From the NCBI RefSeq assembly GCF_024345225.1, contig NZ_BROD01000001.1, positions 2,180,362 to 2,244,361 on the forward strand: a DNA stretch of 64,000 nucleotides, in the 5' to 3' direction. This DNA comes from Clostridium sp. TW13. Lineage in GTDB: Bacteria > Bacillota > Clostridia > Clostridiales > Clostridiaceae. Positions within the stretch are counted from its first letter, which is position 1; each line of letters starts with the position of its first letter. The notes under the pieces were generated by a model, which was not told the DNA's origin, did no database searches, and saw only the letters and a list, made by a program, of their open reading frames with translations. The position numbers and the translations under genes are program-made. This document shows, piece after piece, positions 45,118 through 56,664 of the stretch.

Positions 45118-46056
45118 ATGAAATCAGATGTATCACCTAAAGTGAAGATAGTGTTATATCTATTATTCTTTTTTTGCATAATAGCTTCTTTAACTTTAAT
45201 GACAATATTATATAAAGCAGAGAAGGATAATTTCGTTCCTGATGCTAAACCAGTTTTTTCACAATTAAAAGATTCTAACGTAATAAACTGTGACCTTAAT
45301 GGTGATGGAAATAATGATATCCTTACATTAAGTGTTAATAAAAATAAATATGTTGCTTCTATTCAATGCGGACACTCTAATTATATACTTAATCCAACAA
45401 GACCACTAAATAGTTTAGGTAATAGTTCTAAGATAGATCCTATACATTTAAAACTACTAGATCTAAATCGTGACAATATACCTGAAATACTTATACAATC
45501 CTCTGAAGATAACTCATGCTTACAACACATATTCAGCTGGTGTACAGATGATTTTAAGGATGTGTATTCTTCAACCAACAACACCTTAGGAGTAATTGAT
45601 TTTTCCAATAATAAAACTCCTAGATTCGTTTCTTTTGATATGTATCAAAGCATTGATTCAATAAAAGAATATATGTATATAGGAAACGCTTATAAAGATA
45701 TCTCTTATGAAAAATCAACCATACTTGGATTAAATGCAATAAAGTCTATAATTGATATAGTTGAAAATCCTTATGAACCTGATGAAATACCCGATATATT
45801 TCACAATGATGTAGATTATTATAGTAAATCTATACTTTGGAGATTAGCTAAAAATAATTATTCCTACAAATTTAAGGATAGTTTCTTCACTGATACAAAA
45901 TCCAACTCAAAAGGAATTCCAACTGAATACAACTGGAATTTGAGATTTCTAAAAGAGAATAAAAATGATAAGAATGATATTAAACAAATAGAAATGACTG
46001 TTTATATAAGACTACAGGATGATCAATATAAGATAAGCGGAATATCTTTAGATTAA
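45118..46056 (+). CDS. Membrane-anchored protein with FG-GAP/VCBS-like motifs
   Basis: 312 aa from ATG at 45118, preceded by GGAGG; an in-frame ATG at 45106 overlaps that site. One N-terminal TM (IVLYLLFFFCIIASLTLMTI) anchors an extracellular part. NCDLNGDGNNDILTLSVNK and LLDLNRDNIPEILIQS are calcium-binding-like DxNxDG loops seen in FG-GAP/VCBS repeats. No enzyme motif. Probably a surface protein of unknown role. Confidence 0.7.
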   Translation: MKSDVSPKVKIVLYLLFFFCIIASLTLMTILYKAEKDNFVPDAKPVFSQLKDSNVINCDLNGDGNNDILTLSVNKNKYVASIQCGHSNYILNPTRPLNSLGNSSKIDPIHLKLLDLNRDNIPEILIQSSEDNSCLQHIFSWCTDDFKDVYSSTNNTLGVIDFSNNKTPRFVSFDMYQSIDSIKEYMYIGNAYKDISYEKSTILGLNAIKSIIDIVENPYEPDEIPDIFHNDVDYYSKSILWRLAKNNYSYKFKDSFFTDTKSNSKGIPTEYNWNLRFLKENKNDKNDIKQIEMTVYIRLQDDQYKISGISLD

Positions 46057-46065
46057 AAATCAAAA

Positions 46066-46083
46066 GGGCCGCATTTGCGACCC
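46066..46083 (+). terminator. Possible terminator
   Basis: GGGcCGC pairs with GCGaCCC, just after the stop at 46056. There is no clear T-tract. Confidence 0.4.
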
Positions 46084-46197
46084 AAAAGGGGGATGGGGGG
46101 TTTAAATTTTTATGAAGATTATCTCTTCATAAGCTTAGGAGATTACTCTCCGTTACATTCTTATTATGGTCTATATTATTTTTTTTATACACTAATA

Positions 46198-46689
46198 TTA
46201 ATCTTTTATTTCTCCATCTTCATACATTTTTATTATTTTATCTAAAAAAGCTGCCTTACTTGGATCTACCACTTCTCTTAAAGATTTAAGCATTCCAATA
46301 TTATCTGTACTTGCAAATGCATTTTGTGGTTTGTTATAATATGCAGGATTAATATTTCCTCTATTAAAATTATTAGCATTTCTACTTCTCATGAGCATAT
46401 TAAGCAATGTAAACATTGGATTCATTTGAGGATTCATGGCCATACCACCATTGGGCATAGACATACCATTACCTGACATGCCAAACATAGATGCTAAACT
46501 GTTAAAGTCAAATCCTCCAGCATTCATTGGATTATTATTATTATTATTATTATTAGGTATAGTTCCACCTTCTCCTGCAGGATTATTAAGGGTTGATCCT
46601 GATAATCCTGACATCATAGATGCCAACTGTTGGAAATCCATATTATTAAACATATTATTTCCCGTATTACTATGAGTATGTTTTCCCAT
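46198..46689 (-). CDS. Asn/Gly/Met-rich protein, possibly spore-associated
   Basis: 163 aa of low complexity. Two similar motifs (NMDFQQLASMMSGLSG and GFDFNSLASMFGMSG) flank a run of eight Asn, encoded by an (AAT)n-type repeat near 46530. The C-terminal 45 residues (MLKSLREVVDPSKAAFLDKI) are ordered helix. The composition resembles clostridial coat or sporulation proteins, but there is no specific match. AGGAGG precedes the ATG. Confidence 0.7.
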   Translation of the reverse strand: MGKHTHSNTGNNMFNNMDFQQLASMMSGLSGSTLNNPAGEGGTIPNNNNNNNNPMNAGGFDFNSLASMFGMSGNGMSMPNGGMAMNPQMNPMFTLLNMLMRSRNANNFNRGNINPAYYNKPQNAFASTDNIGMLKSLREVVDPSKAAFLDKIIKMYEDGEIKD

Positions 46690-46765
46690 ATTAGCCTCCT
46701 AAATATTACTTATGTATACTTAAATATCAATATGTAATTAAACTATATAAAATATTTTGTTTTTA

Positions 46766-46786
46766 TGGAGGGCATATAGCCCTCCA
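46766..46786 (-). terminator. Intrinsic terminator
   Basis: TGGAGGGC pairs with GCCCTCCA. On the minus strand it is followed by TAAAAACAAAA, so the T-tract is weak. Confidence 0.5.
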
Positions 46787-46842
46787 ACAACTACCCTAAT
46801 CTCTTCATTTATTTCCAACTAGGATAACAAAAAGGTATAATC

Positions 46843-47175
46843 TTAGAAGCCGAAGCCAGTTCCGCAGCCATTTCCAAATCCGTTATTTCCACAGCCGCAA
46901 ATTAATATAATAATTACTATAAACCATAAGAATTCTTGTCCACAACAGTTGTTATTCATATTAGCATTAGCATTTTTATTGTGTTTGCAGCAGCAGCAGC
47001 AGTTATTATTGTTCATATTATTATTTCCAAATCCACCACCACAGAAGAAGAATAATAATATGATTACCCACCAGATACCATTGCATCCACGTTGTTGTGG
47101 AATAAATGCTGGGTTTATTCCTTGAGTTCTGCAAGTTCCATCTCCAAGACCATTAAGGATTTCATTAATTTCCAT
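46843..47175 (-). CDS. Cys/Asn/Gly-rich membrane protein, probably spore-associated
   Basis: 110 aa. Two hydrophobic segments (GIWWVIILLFFFCGGGF and EFLWFIVIIILICGCG) flank a loop with five consecutive Cys and Asn runs. The protein ends in a Gly/Asn/Cys repeat. Such small, Cys- and Gly-rich two-TM proteins are common in spore-forming clostridia and are often coat- or membrane-associated. AGGAGG precedes the ATG. Function unknown. Confidence 0.7.
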   Translation of the reverse strand: MEINEILNGLGDGTCRTQGINPAFIPQQRGCNGIWWVIILLFFFCGGGFGNNNMNNNNCCCCCKHNKNANANMNNNCCGQEFLWFIVIIILICGCGNNGFGNGCGTGFGF

Positions 47176-47314
47176 GATAAAATTCCTCCTAAATATTTAA
47201 TTTTGATTTGTTTTATAGTATATACTATTCCATGCCTATACTTTTGACACTGCATCTTTTATAAAAAAAATAAATATTTTTTTCAATTTGCATTACTACA
47301 TTTTATGCGTAAAA

Positions 47315-47345
47315 AAGCAGATGGAACTATCTTTTCCATCTGCTT
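47315..47345 (-). terminator. Intrinsic terminator of the lon-engB unit
   Basis: AAGCAGATGGAA pairs with TTCCATCTGCTT. On the minus strand it is followed by TTTTTTACG. Confidence 0.8.
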
Positions 47346-47363
47346 ATATATTTTATATTCTAA

Positions 47364-47972
47364 TTACTTATTTTCTTCTACTTTACTTTCTACAACATCA
47401 TCAAAAATTAAATCAATTAATTCATCTCTACCTTCTTTGTTCAATGAAGAGAAAAAGTACAACTTATCTTCTGATGTTAATTTAAGAGTATCTTTAATTA
47501 CTTTCTGGCTTTTCATTAGGTTCATTCTTGAAAGTTTATCACTCTTTGTACCTATTACAATAACATCATAACCAAAATGTTTAATCCAGTTATACATTAA
47601 AATGTCATCTCCAGTAGGCTTATGTCTACAGTCAACCAATAAAACAACTCTCTTTAGTTGTTCTCTACCTGTTAAATAAGTTTCAACTGTATTTCCCCAA
47701 CTTGCTTTTTCTTTTTTAGAAACTTTAGCATATCCATAACCAGGTAAGTCCACCATATAAAAATCATTGTTAATTAAGAAAAAATTAATTAATCTTGTTT
47801 TTCCTGGAGTTTGAGACACCTTTACTAATTTTCTTCTATTAGTTATCGCATTTATAATTGAAGATTTTCCAACATTAGATCTCCCAACAAACGCTAATTC
47901 CACTCTATTGTCTACAGGATATTGTTCTCTTTTTACTGCTGAAATTATAAATTCAGATGTATTAATTTTCAT
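47364..47972 (-). CDS. engB: Ribosome-biogenesis GTPase EngB (YsxC)
   Basis: 202 aa. TRAFAC GTPase with G1 [10 protein letters not shown]3 [10 protein letters not shown] and G4 TKSDKL. It assists 50S subunit assembly in the cytoplasm. The start is ATG at 47972 ([19 protein letters not shown]), which is the usual N-terminus; an upstream in-frame codon is rejected. It overlaps the end of lon by 11 bp (the ATG lies inside the last lon codons), showing tight coupling. Confidence 0.95.
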   Translation of the reverse strand: MKINTSEFIISAVKREQYPVDNRVELAFVGRSNVGKSSIINAITNRRKLVKVSQTPGKTRLINFFLINNDFYMVDLPGYGYAKVSKKEKASWGNTVETYLTGREQLKRVVLLVDCRHKPTGDDILMYNWIKHFGYDVIVIGTKSDKLSRMNLMKSQKVIKDTLKLTSEDKLYFFSSLNKEGRDELIDLIFDDVVESKVEENK

Positions 47973-50289
47973 TGTTATCCACTCCACATAATGCATTTTT
48001 TAGAACATCATCGATCTTCTCTGCAAATATTATCTTTAGCTTATTTTTAATACTTTGAGGAAGTTTTTTAGCATCCCTCTCATTTTCCTTTGGAACAATT
48101 ATTGTATCTACTCCAGCTCTAAAAGCTGCTAATGATTTTTCTTTTAAACCACCTATAGGTAATACTCTTCCTGTTAATGTTACTTCGCCTGTCATTGCCA
48201 CATTAAACTTAACTGGCTTATTTGACAATGCAGATACTAACGCTGTTACCATGGTTACACCTGCAGAAGGGCCATCTTTAGGAACTGCACCTTCTGGTAC
48301 ATGTATGTGAATATCCTTATCCTTATAGAAGTTTTCATCTATTCCATATTCTTTAGCATTAGCTCTTACATAAGTATATGCTGCTTTAGCTGACTCCTTC
48401 ATTACATCTCCTAATTTACCAGTCAGCTCAAGTTTTCCTGTGCCCTGCATTATAATAGCTTCAACATCTAAAGTATCTCCACCATATGCAGTCCATGCTA
48501 ATCCTCTAACCACACCAATCCTATTTTGTTGGTTAATCTTATCGTAAGTAACCTTCTTTTGACCTAAATATTTTTCAAGTGAACTAGCATTTATGCTAAT
48601 TTTACTTTTATTATTTATCATCATATCTTTTATGCATTTTCTTATAAGTCTTCCAATAGTTCTTTCAAGACTTCTTACACCTGATTCTCTTGTATAGTTT
48701 TCTATTATAACCTTTAATGCAGAATCATTAATTACTACTTCATCTGAAGTAGCACCATTTTCTTGTAGTTGTCTTGGTATTAAATATTTTTTAGCTATAT
48801 GAAACTTTTCTTCATAAGTATAACCTGACACTTCTATTATTTCCATTCTGTCTCTTAATGGTTCAGGTATTGTATCTAATGTATTCGCAGTAGTGATAAA
48901 CAATATATTGGACAAATCCAAGTTTAATTCCATATAGTTATCTCTGAAATCTTTATTTTGCTCGCTATCCAATATTTCTAAAAGAGCATCTGCCGGATTT
49001 CCTTTAAAGTCTTGAGACATTTTATCTATTTCATCTAACAAAAATACAGGATTATTAGATTTAGCTTCCTTAAGTCCATAGGCTAATCTACCTGGAATTG
49101 CTCCCACATAAGTCCTTCTATGCCCTCTTATCTCAGCTTCATCTCTAAGTCCACCTAAGGAAATTCTCACAAAGTTTCTATTTAGGGCCTTCGCTACTGA
49201 TTTAGCTATAGAAGTTTTTCCTACTCCAGGAGGTCCCACTAAACATAAGATAGGTCCTTTTAAGCTATTTACCTTTTTCTTAACTGCTAAATATTCTATT
49301 ATTCTATCCTTTACATCCTCTAATGCATAATGTTCCTTATCCAAAACATCACTTACAACTTTCATATCTAAGTTGTCTTTAGTAGACTTATTCCATGGAA
49401 TGGAAAGCACCCAATCAAGATATGTTTTTATAACAGAAGATTCTGAAGAATGCATTTCACTAGATTTTAATCTTTTTAGTTCATAATCAGCTACATCCTT
49501 AACTTTCTTAGGCAATTTAGCCTTTTTAATCTTGACTTCATATTCCTCAATTTCTTTCTTTTCTTGATTTTCCTCACCAAGTTCTTCTTGAATAATTTTT
49601 AGCTGCTCTCTTAGATAATATTCTTTTTGATTTTTATCTAACTTCTTCTTTACATTATAGCCTATCTTCTTTTCTAGCTTAACCAATTCAATTTCATTTT
49701 TGATGAATATAATCACTTCTTCTATTCTTTTCTTTACATCAAAAATCTCCAATACTCTTTGTCTATCCTCTTGCTTCAAAATTATATATGAAGCTATTGA
49801 ATCAACTAAACTTCCTGACTTAGAGTCCTCTGTTTCTGTAAAAAATTCTTCTGTTTCTACCCCTGTAAGCTCAGCATATTTTTCAAATTCATCTTGTAAC
49901 ATTCTAATAAGAGCTTCAGTTTCTGTATCAGCCTCTTGTTCCTCTATAAACTTTTCAACTTCAACTTCAGTATAATCTTCATTTTCTTTAATTGATACCA
50001 AAGTAGCTCTATCTATACCTTCTACTAATACTCTAATATTATTTTTAGGCATTTTCACCATCTGTTTTATGGTACATATAGTACCCACTTCAAATAAATC
50101 ATCTCTTTCAGGTAGTTCTACCTTGGCCTGTTTTTGCGTCAAAAGAAAAATTCTTTGATTATCTAACATGGCTTTTTCTACAGCTGCTATTGATTTCTCT
50201 CTTCCAACATCAAAATGTAACACCATATTAGGAAAAACAGTTATTCCTCGCAATGGTATCAAAGGAAGATTTTCTAATTTTTTCCCCAT
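47962..50289 (-). CDS. lon: ATP-dependent Lon protease
   Basis: 775 aa, a full LonA. The N-terminal substrate domain starts [19 protein letters not shown]. The AAA+ module has [18 protein letters not shown] (Walker A) and [10 protein letters not shown] (Walker B). The protease domain carries catalytic Ser in [10 protein letters not shown] and Lys in [14 protein letters not shown]. It degrades misfolded and regulatory proteins in the cytoplasm. AAGGAGG precedes the ATG. A terminator separates it from lonB upstream. Confidence 0.97.
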   Translation of the reverse strand: MGKKLENLPLIPLRGITVFPNMVLHFDVGREKSIAAVEKAMLDNQRIFLLTQKQAKVELPERDDLFEVGTICTIKQMVKMPKNNIRVLVEGIDRATLVSIKENEDYTEVEVEKFIEEQEADTETEALIRMLQDEFEKYAELTGVETEEFFTETEDSKSGSLVDSIASYIILKQEDRQRVLEIFDVKKRIEEVIIFIKNEIELVKLEKKIGYNVKKKLDKNQKEYYLREQLKIIQEELGEENQEKKEIEEYEVKIKKAKLPKKVKDVADYELKRLKSSEMHSSESSVIKTYLDWVLSIPWNKSTKDNLDMKVVSDVLDKEHYALEDVKDRIIEYLAVKKKVNSLKGPILCLVGPPGVGKTSIAKSVAKALNRNFVRISLGGLRDEAEIRGHRRTYVGAIPGRLAYGLKEAKSNNPVFLLDEIDKMSQDFKGNPADALLEILDSEQNKDFRDNYMELNLDLSNILFITTANTLDTIPEPLRDRMEIIEVSGYTYEEKFHIAKKYLIPRQLQENGATSDEVVINDSALKVIIENYTRESGVRSLERTIGRLIRKCIKDMMINNKSKISINASSLEKYLGQKKVTYDKINQQNRIGVVRGLAWTAYGGDTLDVEAIIMQGTGKLELTGKLGDVMKESAKAAYTYVRANAKEYGIDENFYKDKDIHIHVPEGAVPKDGPSAGVTMVTALVSALSNKPVKFNVAMTGEVTLTGRVLPIGGLKEKSLAAFRAGVDTIIVPKENERDAKKLPQSIKNKLKIIFAEKIDDVLKNALCGVDNNEN

Positions 50290-50327
50290 GTTGCCTTCCT
50301 CCTTATATAAACACTTAATAGTAAAAC

Positions 50328-50352
50328 AAAGGTTGCTGTCAACAGCAACCTT
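50328..50352 (-). terminator. Intrinsic terminator of lonB
   Basis: AAAGGTTGCTG pairs with CAGCAACCTTT. On the minus strand it is followed by TGTTTTACT. Confidence 0.8.
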
Positions 50353-50356
50353 TATA

Positions 50357-52042
50357 TTAATTCATGGATTTAGCTGATAAAATATCAACACTTTCTTTGT
50401 TGATATTACCTATTTTATCATAGAAATTAACTAAAGCCAAGTCTAAAACCTGTTTAATATTTGTAACAGCTAACACCCTAATCCCTTTAATTTCTTTATA
50501 ACTTTCAACCCAATTATCTTTAGGAATTATAACTGTATTGCACCCAGCTTTAATAGCAGCCGAAATCTTTGCATTCACTCCACCTATAGGTTTCACTTCT
50601 CCTCTTAATGATATCTCACCAGTCATTGCTACCTTATTACTTACTTTTATATCCATAATAGCACTATATATTGCAGTAGCTATGCTTATTCCTGCAGAAG
50701 GGCCATCCATAGGTATTCCCCCTGAAAAGTTTACATGAATATTGTAATCTTTACAATCCAATTCAAATAAATTATCTAATACTGTCAATACATTCTCTAC
50801 TGAACAAAAAGCAGTAGATTTTCTTCTTATTTTCTTATTATAATTTGAAATTTCTTCTTCTTCCACTAAACCAGTAATTTTTATTACACCTTTTCTATTA
50901 CCTATCTTTCTTGCAGATGCTTCTATCTCCATTAACATTCCCATATTAGCCCCATAAACACCTAATGCATTTACAATTCCTACTAAAGGTTCTTTATTTA
51001 TTCTCTTTTCTGGTCTCATTGTATATTGACCATTCTCTATTATCCATTCTATATCTTTTTCCTTTATTGTATCCCGATGATCATTAATTGCAAGACCTGC
51101 ACAAAGTTGTACTAGATTAACAACTTCTCTTCCGTTGCTACAAAATTTTGCTATTGTGCTTAATCCGTCTTCACTAATTTTATATCCTACCTTCTTAATT
51201 GCATTTTCAGCAATTTGCTTTATTTCATCTTCTTCTAAAGCCTTAAAAAATATTTCTACGCATCGTGACCTTATTGCTGGAGGTATTTCTTCTGGACTCC
51301 TTGTAGTTGCCCCTATAAGTCTAAAATCTGCCGGAAAACCATTCTCAAAGATATCCTTAATATATATCGGTATTTCGGGATCTTCAGAGCTATAATAAGC
51401 ACTATCTAAAAATACCTTTCTATCCTCTAAAACTTTCAAAAGTTTATTCATTTGTATTGGCTGTAACTCTCCTATCTCATCTATAAACAATATTCCTCCA
51501 TGTGCTTTAGTCACAGCTCCTGCTTTTGGTTGGGGGATACCAGCAACACCTAGCGCTCCTGCGCCTTGATAAATCGGGTCATGAACACTTCCTATCAAAG
51601 GATCAGCTATACCTCTATCATCGTACCTCAAGGTAGTTGCATCTATTTCTATAAACTTAGCATCATACTTAAAAGGTGACATCGATTTCTTTTTTGCTTC
51701 ACTCAACACCAGCCTAGCTGCCGCAGTTTTTCCTACCCCTGGTGGGCCATATATTATTACGTGTTGGGGATTGGGTCCGCATAATGCAGCCTTTAAAGCT
51801 AAAATTCCTTGAGATTGACCTATTACTTCCTCAAAATTCTCAGGTCTACTTTTCTCTGTAAGAGGTTTTGTAAGACTTATACTCTTCATCCTGTTAAGTT
51901 TTTCTAATTGCTTAGTACTTTCTTTCTCAATAACCTTTTTATTATTGACTGTATTTTTTGAACTACTTAATAATAGAAACACTATAATTCCAGTCATTAT
52001 TAATTGTAATAGATTGATTATATTTATAACTTCACTATTCAT
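50357..52042 (-). CDS. lonB: LonB-type ATP-dependent protease (membrane-anchored)
   Basis: 561 aa. An N-terminal TM helix (IINLLQLIMTGIIVFLLLS) is followed by an AAA+ domain with [16 protein letters not shown] and ILFIDEIGEL. The protease domain carries Ser in MDGPSAGISIA and Lys in GGVNAKISAAIKAG. This is the LonB of spore formers, which in Bacillus acts in the forespore. It lacks the long LonA N-domain. GGAGGTGGG precedes the ATG. Lies between lon and clpX. Confidence 0.93.
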   Translation of the reverse strand: MNSEVINIINLLQLIMTGIIVFLLLSSSKNTVNNKKVIEKESTKQLEKLNRMKSISLTKPLTEKSRPENFEEVIGQSQGILALKAALCGPNPQHVIIYGPPGVGKTAAARLVLSEAKKKSMSPFKYDAKFIEIDATTLRYDDRGIADPLIGSVHDPIYQGAGALGVAGIPQPKAGAVTKAHGGILFIDEIGELQPIQMNKLLKVLEDRKVFLDSAYYSSEDPEIPIYIKDIFENGFPADFRLIGATTRSPEEIPPAIRSRCVEIFFKALEEDEIKQIAENAIKKVGYKISEDGLSTIAKFCSNGREVVNLVQLCAGLAINDHRDTIKEKDIEWIIENGQYTMRPEKRINKEPLVGIVNALGVYGANMGMLMEIEASARKIGNRKGVIKITGLVEEEEISNYNKKIRRKSTAFCSVENVLTVLDNLFELDCKDYNIHVNFSGGIPMDGPSAGISIATAIYSAIMDIKVSNKVAMTGEISLRGEVKPIGGVNAKISAAIKAGCNTVIIPKDNWVESYKEIKGIRVLAVTNIKQVLDLALVNFYDKIGNINKESVDILSAKSMN

Positions 52043-52100
52043 ATACCCACCTCCACTAGTAACTACTCATATTATTACCTGTAGTGGAAATTAATATACT

Positions 52101-52129
52101 AAAAAAAGCTTGCTAAAAAGCAAGCTTTT
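52101..52129 (-). terminator. Intrinsic terminator of clpX
   Basis: AAAAGCTTGCT pairs with AGCAAGCTTTT. On the minus strand a TTTTTTT tract follows. Confidence 0.85.
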
Positions 52130-52138
52130 CTATAATTG

Positions 52139-53434
52139 TTATGCAGTTTCTATACCTTTCTTATTCTTTACCTTTGCTTTTCTCAAAACAGGTCTTTGTT
52201 CACCTTCAGGTAAATATTCTATTACAGGTTGTTTTTTATCTACAATAACATCCCTTGTTATATTCACTTTAACTATACTTTCGTTAGATGGGATATCGAA
52301 CATTATTTCAGTCATAACTTCTTCTAAAATAGCTCTTAATCCTCTAGCTCCAGTACTTCTCTTTATTGCTTCTTCAGCCACTGCAATTAATGCATCTTCA
52401 TCAAATTCTAAAGTTACGTTATCTAATTCAAATAACTTTTTATATTGTTTAACAAGAGCATTCTTTGGCTTTTGAAGTATATTTACTAATGCATTTTTAT
52501 CAAGTGATTCTAAAGTCACTACTATTGGTAATCTTCCTACAAACTCAGGAATTAATCCAAACTTCAAAAGATCTCCTGGCATTATTTGTTTCAATAAACT
52601 TCCAATATCCTTCTTTTCTTTGGATTCAATATCAGCACCAAATCCAATAGAACTCTTTCTCGTTCTTTTTTCAATTATGCTATCAATGCCATCAAAAGCT
52701 CCACCACAAATAAATAGAATATTTGAAGTATTTATTTGTATAAATTCTTGATGAGGATGCTTTCTGCCACCTTGGGGTGGTACAGAAGCTACAGTTCCTT
52801 CTAAAATCTTTAGAAGTGCTTGTTGAACACCTTCTCCTGATACATCTCTTGTTATTGATGGATTTTCAGATTTTCTTGCAATCTTATCCACTTCATCGAT
52901 ATATATAATTCCTTTTTCAGCTCTTTCAACATCATAATCAGCATTTTGGATAAGCTTTAAAAGGATATTTTCCACATCTTCTCCTACATAACCCGCTTCA
53001 GTAAGTGTAGTGGCATCTGCAATTGCAAAAGGTACATTTAAAAGTTTTGCTAATGTTTGAGCCAATAATGTTTTACCTGATCCTGTTGGTCCTAAAAGCA
53101 TTATATTACTTTTCTGTAATTCAATATCATCATCTTCTACATTTAAGTTTATTCTCTTATAATGATTATAAACTGCCACTGCTAAAGATCTTTTAGCTTT
53201 ATCTTGCCCTATAACATATTGGTCAAGATATTCTTTTATTTCTTCAGGTTTTGGTAAACTAGTTGATTCAAATTGAACTGTCTGTTCAAATTCATCTGCT
53301 ATTATCTCTGAACATAAATCAATACATTCATCACATATATATACCCCTGGCCCTGCAATAAGTCTCTTTACTTGTTCCTGACTTTTTCCGCAGAATGAAC
53401 ATTTTAATTGTTTTTTATCATCACTTTTTGCCAT
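52139..53434 (-). CDS. clpX: ClpX, ATPase subunit of ClpXP
   Basis: 431 aa from ATG at 53434 (MAKSDDKK), which follows GAGGTG; an in-frame GTG at 53443 overlaps that site. Zinc-binding domain CSFCGKSQ...CDECIDLC, Walker [15 protein letters not shown], Walker [12 protein letters not shown] and the ClpP-docking loop SSIGFGAD are intact. It unfolds substrates and feeds them to ClpP. It lies 26 bp after clpP in the same operon. Confidence 0.97.
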   Translation of the reverse strand: MAKSDDKKQLKCSFCGKSQEQVKRLIAGPGVYICDECIDLCSEIIADEFEQTVQFESTSLPKPEEIKEYLDQYVIGQDKAKRSLAVAVYNHYKRINLNVEDDDIELQKSNIMLLGPTGSGKTLLAQTLAKLLNVPFAIADATTLTEAGYVGEDVENILLKLIQNADYDVERAEKGIIYIDEVDKIARKSENPSITRDVSGEGVQQALLKILEGTVASVPPQGGRKHPHQEFIQINTSNILFICGGAFDGIDSIIEKRTRKSSIGFGADIESKEKKDIGSLLKQIMPGDLLKFGLIPEFVGRLPIVVTLESLDKNALVNILQKPKNALVKQYKKLFELDNVTLEFDEDALIAVAEEAIKRSTGARGLRAILEEVMTEIMFDIPSNESIVKVNITRDVIVDKKQPVIEYLPEGEQRPVLRKAKVKNKKGIETA

Positions 53435-53469
53435 TAAATTCACCTCACAATGGGTTCAATATGAAATAG

Positions 53470-54066
53470 TTATTTTTTGCTTAATTCATTTTTAACCATA
53501 ACTCTATCAATTAAACCATATTCTTTTGCTTCTTCAGCATCCATAAAATAGTCTCTTTCAACATCCACTTGAATTTTTTCTAGTGGCTTTCCTGTATTTT
53601 CACTTAATATTTTATTTAATGTAGATTTTATCTTTAAAATTCTCTTGGCATGTATATCTATATCTGTGGCTTGACCTTGGAACCCTCCTAGAGGTTGATG
53701 AATCATAATCTCGCTATTTGGAAGACCAAATCTTTTTCCTTTTGCACCTGAACATAGTAAAAATGCTCCCATTGATGCAGCAAGACCAGTACATATTGTA
53801 CAAACATCTGGTTTTATATATTGCATAGTATCATAGATAGCCATACCTGCAGTTATAGATCCTCCTGGACTGTTTATATATAAATAAATATCCTTATCTG
53901 GATCCTCACTTTCTAAGAATAATAATTGTGCAACAATTAAGTTTGCAGAATCATCATTAACTTCTCCACTTAGCATTATAATTCTATCCTTTAATAATCT
54001 TGAAAATATATCATAGGATCTTTCTCCTCTATTAGTTTGCTCAACTACCATTGGAACTAAACTCAT
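53470..54066 (-). CDS. clpP: ClpP protease subunit
   Basis: 198 aa, S14 serine protease. The catalytic Ser is in [11 protein letters not shown] and His in [13 protein letters not shown]; the Asp lies further on ([12 protein letters not shown] region). It forms the tetradecameric chamber of ClpXP. GAAGGAGGAA precedes the ATG. Upstream lies tig, 179 bp away. Confidence 0.97.
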   Translation of the reverse strand: MSLVPMVVEQTNRGERSYDIFSRLLKDRIIMLSGEVNDDSANLIVAQLLFLESEDPDKDIYLYINSPGGSITAGMAIYDTMQYIKPDVCTICTGLAASMGAFLLCSGAKGKRFGLPNSEIMIHQPLGGFQGQATDIDIHAKRILKIKSTLNKILSENTGKPLEKIQVDVERDYFMDAEEAKEYGLIDRVMVKNELSKK

Positions 54067-54180
54067 TTCTCAAATTCCTCCTTCTATTATTGCTTATTTA
54101 TATTATTATATCTTATCACCTTTAAATTAAATATACTTAAATTATATATAACTTTTTTTCTTTTGTTAATCTATTTATTA

Positions 54181-54214
54181 AAATAATTGCCAGAATTTCT
54201 TCTGACAATTATTT
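54181..54214 (-). terminator. Intrinsic terminator of tig
   Basis: AAATAATTGcCAGAA pairs with TTCTGaCAATTATTT, just past the tig stop. Confidence 0.75.
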
Positions 54215-54244
54215 TAACACTAATATATTATTTTTTCAATGAAA

Positions 54245-55528
54245 CTACTTTACAGATTCTACTAATAATTTTACAGTTTTCTCAACCTTTACTTGATTTC
54301 TTATTAATTCACCTTGTGATTTAACAATTAAATCAATCATCTTGTCATCTTCCTTAGCTGAATACATTTTAGCAATTTCTTTTGCCTTTTCTTTTACTTC
54401 TTCATCAGTTACTTCAACATTTTCTGTTTCTGTAATTTTTTCAAGAACTAAATCTGTCTTAACTTTCTTTTCAGCATTTTCTTTCATATATTCTTTCATC
54501 TTATCTGCTGAACTTCCAGTGAATTGATAATATTGTTCTAAACTTAAACCTTGATATTTTAATCTTTGTTCAAAATCATTCATCATAGCATCGATTTCTT
54601 GATCTACCATAACTTCTGGAATTTCAACTTTTGCATTTTCTACAGCTAAGTTTACAACTTCTTCTTCAAATTCTCTTTCAGCTTTTAATTCATTGCTTTC
54701 TGTCATTTTCTTCTTTAAATCTTCTTTAACTTCAGCAATTGTATCGAATTCTGAAACTTCCTTAGCAAATTCATCATCTAAAGCTGGTAATTCTTTCACC
54801 TTTACTTCTTTAACTGATACTTCAAATAAAGCTGGTTTACCATTTAATTCTTCTTTTCCATAGTTTTCTGGGAAATTAACATTAACTTCTTTATTTTCTC
54901 CAACTTTAGCACCAATCAGTTGTTCTTCAAATGTATCTATAAATGTCTTTGAACCAATTTCTAATGAGAAATCCTTTCCTTCTCCACCTTCAAAAGCAAC
55001 TCCATCTACATAACCTTTAAAGTCAATAACAGCTATATTGCCATTTTCAACTACTCCAGATTCTTTTGTTTCAACTCTTGAATTCTTTTCTTGCATTTCA
55101 GTTAATTGTTTTTCTAAATCTTCTTCGCTTACATCATATACAGGTTTTTTAACTTCTAATCCTTTGTATTCACCAAGTTCGACTTCTGGATAAGTAACAA
55201 CCTTTGCTGTATAAACTAAATCTTTACCCTCTTCTACTTCTTTAATGTCTATCTTTGGGTAATCAACTGGTTTTATGTTATTTTCTTTTAATGCTACTGG
55301 GTAACTTTCATCTATTGCAAAGTTTATAGCATCCTCTAAAAGAACACCTATACCATAATATTTTTTAACTATATGCATAGGAACCTTTCCTTTTCTGAAT
55401 CCTGGCACATTGAATTTTGAAAGGTTCTTCTTATAAGACTTATTTAAAGCCTCGCCAAATTTCTTAGCTTCAACCTTAATTTCAAATTCTACAACATTAG
55501 TTTCTATTTTTTGTACTTTTACGTCCAT
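54245..55528 (-). CDS. tig: Trigger factor
   Basis: 427 aa. The ribosome-binding tail [20 protein letters not shown] has the conserved GFRKGKVP signature near residue 45. The FKBP-type peptidyl-prolyl isomerase domain is central ([19 protein letters not shown]). The rest is the long helical chaperone arm. It binds nascent chains at the ribosome exit. AGGAGGAAG precedes the ATG. The tig-clpP-clpX order is conserved in Clostridia. Confidence 0.97.
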   Translation of the reverse strand: MDVKVQKIETNVVEFEIKVEAKKFGEALNKSYKKNLSKFNVPGFRKGKVPMHIVKKYYGIGVLLEDAINFAIDESYPVALKENNIKPVDYPKIDIKEVEEGKDLVYTAKVVTYPEVELGEYKGLEVKKPVYDVSEEDLEKQLTEMQEKNSRVETKESGVVENGNIAVIDFKGYVDGVAFEGGEGKDFSLEIGSKTFIDTFEEQLIGAKVGENKEVNVNFPENYGKEELNGKPALFEVSVKEVKVKELPALDDEFAKEVSEFDTIAEVKEDLKKKMTESNELKAEREFEEEVVNLAVENAKVEIPEVMVDQEIDAMMNDFEQRLKYQGLSLEQYYQFTGSSADKMKEYMKENAEKKVKTDLVLEKITETENVEVTDEEVKEKAKEIAKMYSAKEDDKMIDLIVKSQGELIRNQVKVEKTVKLLVESVK

Positions 55529-55669
55529 TGTATTCTTCCTCCTAAAATGGTAATGAAATTCGTGTAATAACCAACTTATTATACCACATAATAAAAGTTT
55601 ATTTCAATTATTTATTAATTTTCCTAGAAATAAATAACTTCTATTCAATTACCATCATGTTTACAATAC

Positions 55670-56470
55670 TTAAATAAGATTTCCATCTGCTGTTACAGTC
55701 TTATTATTACCATCAATAACCACAGTTATTCCTCTGTCATTTAATGTTCCAATTTGTATTTGCTTTCCTTTTACATTCCAAAGAGTTTTATGCTCCCCAG
55801 TTTTTACATCAATAAGCCACATAAATGTCTCTGCATCACCAGTTTTAAACCAAGGTAATTGGCTTAAATATACTATATGATCATCATCAATAAATTTAGC
55901 ATTTTTGCTCCACGCATACCCTTGATATTGTTTTAATATATTATCTTTAGTAAATACTTGACCAGATTGAGTAGTATAATTAGGTTTTGTTACATTTTTT
56001 TCAGTCCCATTAGTATCATAAATTTTAATTTCTTGAGTTGTTGCATCATTAATTAAAATATTCTTTGCAGATTTACTTATATCAAAAGTACTGCCATCCT
56101 GTAATGGTTCAACTAAAACAAACTTCTTTCCAGTACTATCCTCATCATAAAGAGCTTTAGCAGAACTTCCTGAAGCTAATTTTATTTCAATAAACTTCTT
56201 TTCTTCTGATTTCTGCTCATTTTTATTTTCCTGTGAATTTTTCTTAGAATTATCTACAGTATTATTTGGGGATTGTTCATTGATTTTGTTTTTAGGTTCA
56301 TTTTTATTAACAAAAATATTCTTTATTTTATCCAGAGATATGTTACCCTGAGAATACAAAACTCCACATCCCATAATTAACACAATCAAAACAACTGCTA
56401 ACACAATTCTTCTTCGTTTTCTTCTTCTTCGTTTTTCATATTCCTTACTAAAAATACTTGTTTTAGCCAA
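55670..56470 (-). CDS. Membrane-anchored extracytoplasmic protein
   Basis: 266 aa. A very basic N-terminus (KRRRRKRRR) precedes one TM (IVLAVVLIVLIMGCGVLYS). Then come a low-complexity Asn/Lys/Glu linker (residues ~55-90) and a beta-rich globular region that reads like a WD/bulb-lectin-style repeat (YDEDSTGKKFVLVEPLQDG, YDTNGTEKNVTK). Function is unrecognised. The start is TTG after AGGAGGAG. Alone between tig and a divergent metallo-hydrolase. Confidence 0.7.
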   Translation of the reverse strand: MAKTSIFSKEYEKRRRRKRRRIVLAVVLIVLIMGCGVLYSQGNISLDKIKNIFVNKNEPKNKINEQSPNNTVDNSKKNSQENKNEQKSEEKKFIEIKLASGSSAKALYDEDSTGKKFVLVEPLQDGSTFDISKSAKNILINDATTQEIKIYDTNGTEKNVTKPNYTTQSGQVFTKDNILKQYQGYAWSKNAKFIDDDHIVYLSQLPWFKTGDAETFMWLIDVKTGEHKTLWNVKGKQIQIGTLNDRGITVVIDGNNKTVTADGNLI

Positions 56471-56664
56471 TTTTATCTCCTCCTACTTCTAGGTAACATT
56501 ATTACAATCTATATTATACATTATTTGCATCATAAACAAATTACTTTTTTACTAAATTAACAAACAATCCAAAAATATTTTTTGACATTTTTTTTAATTT
56601 GATGACATCTAATTTGCAATGTTATATAATATTTATGAATTTTATTTAAATTAAGGAGGCTCTT

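Noticed and set aside
46500..46560. (ATT)n repeat as a possible CRISPR or satellite
   Set aside because: It simply encodes the poly-Asn run of the 163-aa protein and has no spacer structure.
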